Source of the DNA: a virus
Reading direction: 5' to 3' (one strand)
IMG/VR virus record: IMGVR_UViG_3300002519_000001
Location: 1 to 29,018 of that record
Length of the DNA: 29,018 nt
Both the position numbers and the translations under genes were made by a program. Below the pieces are notes generated by a model. The model saw nothing but the letters and a program-made list of their open reading frames with translations. It made no database searches and had not been told where the DNA came from. Of the stretch, positions 28,973 to 29,018 are shown piece by piece. The first letter of the stretch is position 1. Every line of letters starts with the position of its first letter.

Positions 28973-29018
28973 ACATAGCTAGGGTAGTGCTAGGGCATAC
29001 AGACGAGGCGACGCCCGA
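28952..29018. repeat. Terminal direct repeat, right copy
   Basis: Identical to bases 1-67. It contains a second copy of the first bases of the ORF at 36-275. Collapse these copies when the genome is drawn as a circle. Confidence 0.95.

Overview
The window reads as one complete tailed-phage genome of the siphovirus type: HK97-fold head, long tail with tape measure, all genes on the + strand. The first 67 bases are repeated exactly as the last 67, so the contig closes into a circle of about 28,951 bp, or it carries a terminal repeat. The host cannot be named from sequence alone. Frequent Shine-Dalgarno sites, ATG/GTG/TTG starts and G/C-rich third positions point to a bacterium of moderately high GC. 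I see no tRNA, CRISPR array, insertion sequence, integrase, DNA polymerase, CI-type repressor or recognisable endolysin.

Layout. (a) 1-3.1 kb is the end of the late region across the contig join: a small ORF, two tandem related fibre-like proteins, then five small or membrane-anchored proteins that may include holins, closed by a strong terminator at 3137-3173. (b) 3.2-3.3 kb is a control region with three inverted repeats and a TTGACA promoter whose -10 lies inside a perfect 20-bp palindrome. (c) 3.34-6.05 kb is an unusual CpG-poor block. It has three cassettes, each with the same 36-nt leader, a gene and a GAGCCAYCAA hairpin, followed by a small SWIM-like zinc protein. Its main gene joins a GHKL ATPase domain to a C-terminal HExxH motif. 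(d) 6.07-12.5 kb is the DNA-metabolism and early region: a C5-cytosine methyltransferase with two overlapping meaningful frames, small HTH proteins, a RepA-like AAA ATPase and several small Cys-rich proteins. (e) 12.5-12.64 kb is non-coding, with six GTTAAC sites in about 60 bp and a perfect 16-bp hairpin; it is a candidate origin or control site. (f) 12.67-15.25 kb holds a RusA-like resolvase, a zinc ribbon, a minigene that looks like the tail end of a DNA methyltransferase, small and large terminase subunits and a Com-like zinc finger. (g) 15.4-28.9 kb is the head and tail operon: portal-MuF fusion, prohead protease, major capsid, connectors, two tail-tube-like proteins, G/G-T tail chaperones with a -1 slippery site, tape measure, an S74-terminated fibre and a large minor tail protein. 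It ends in a G-rich 11-bp tandem repeat at the circle junction.

Genes are tightly packed, with many 1-14 base overlaps and ATGA/TGATG coupling, so most are probably translated as operons. No gene-free stretch exceeds 300 bases. The strongest candidate for something new is block (c). It shows repeated leaders that keep an overlapping micro-ORF, hairpins with compensatory changes, and a composition unlike the rest of the genome. The dual-frame methyltransferase is second.
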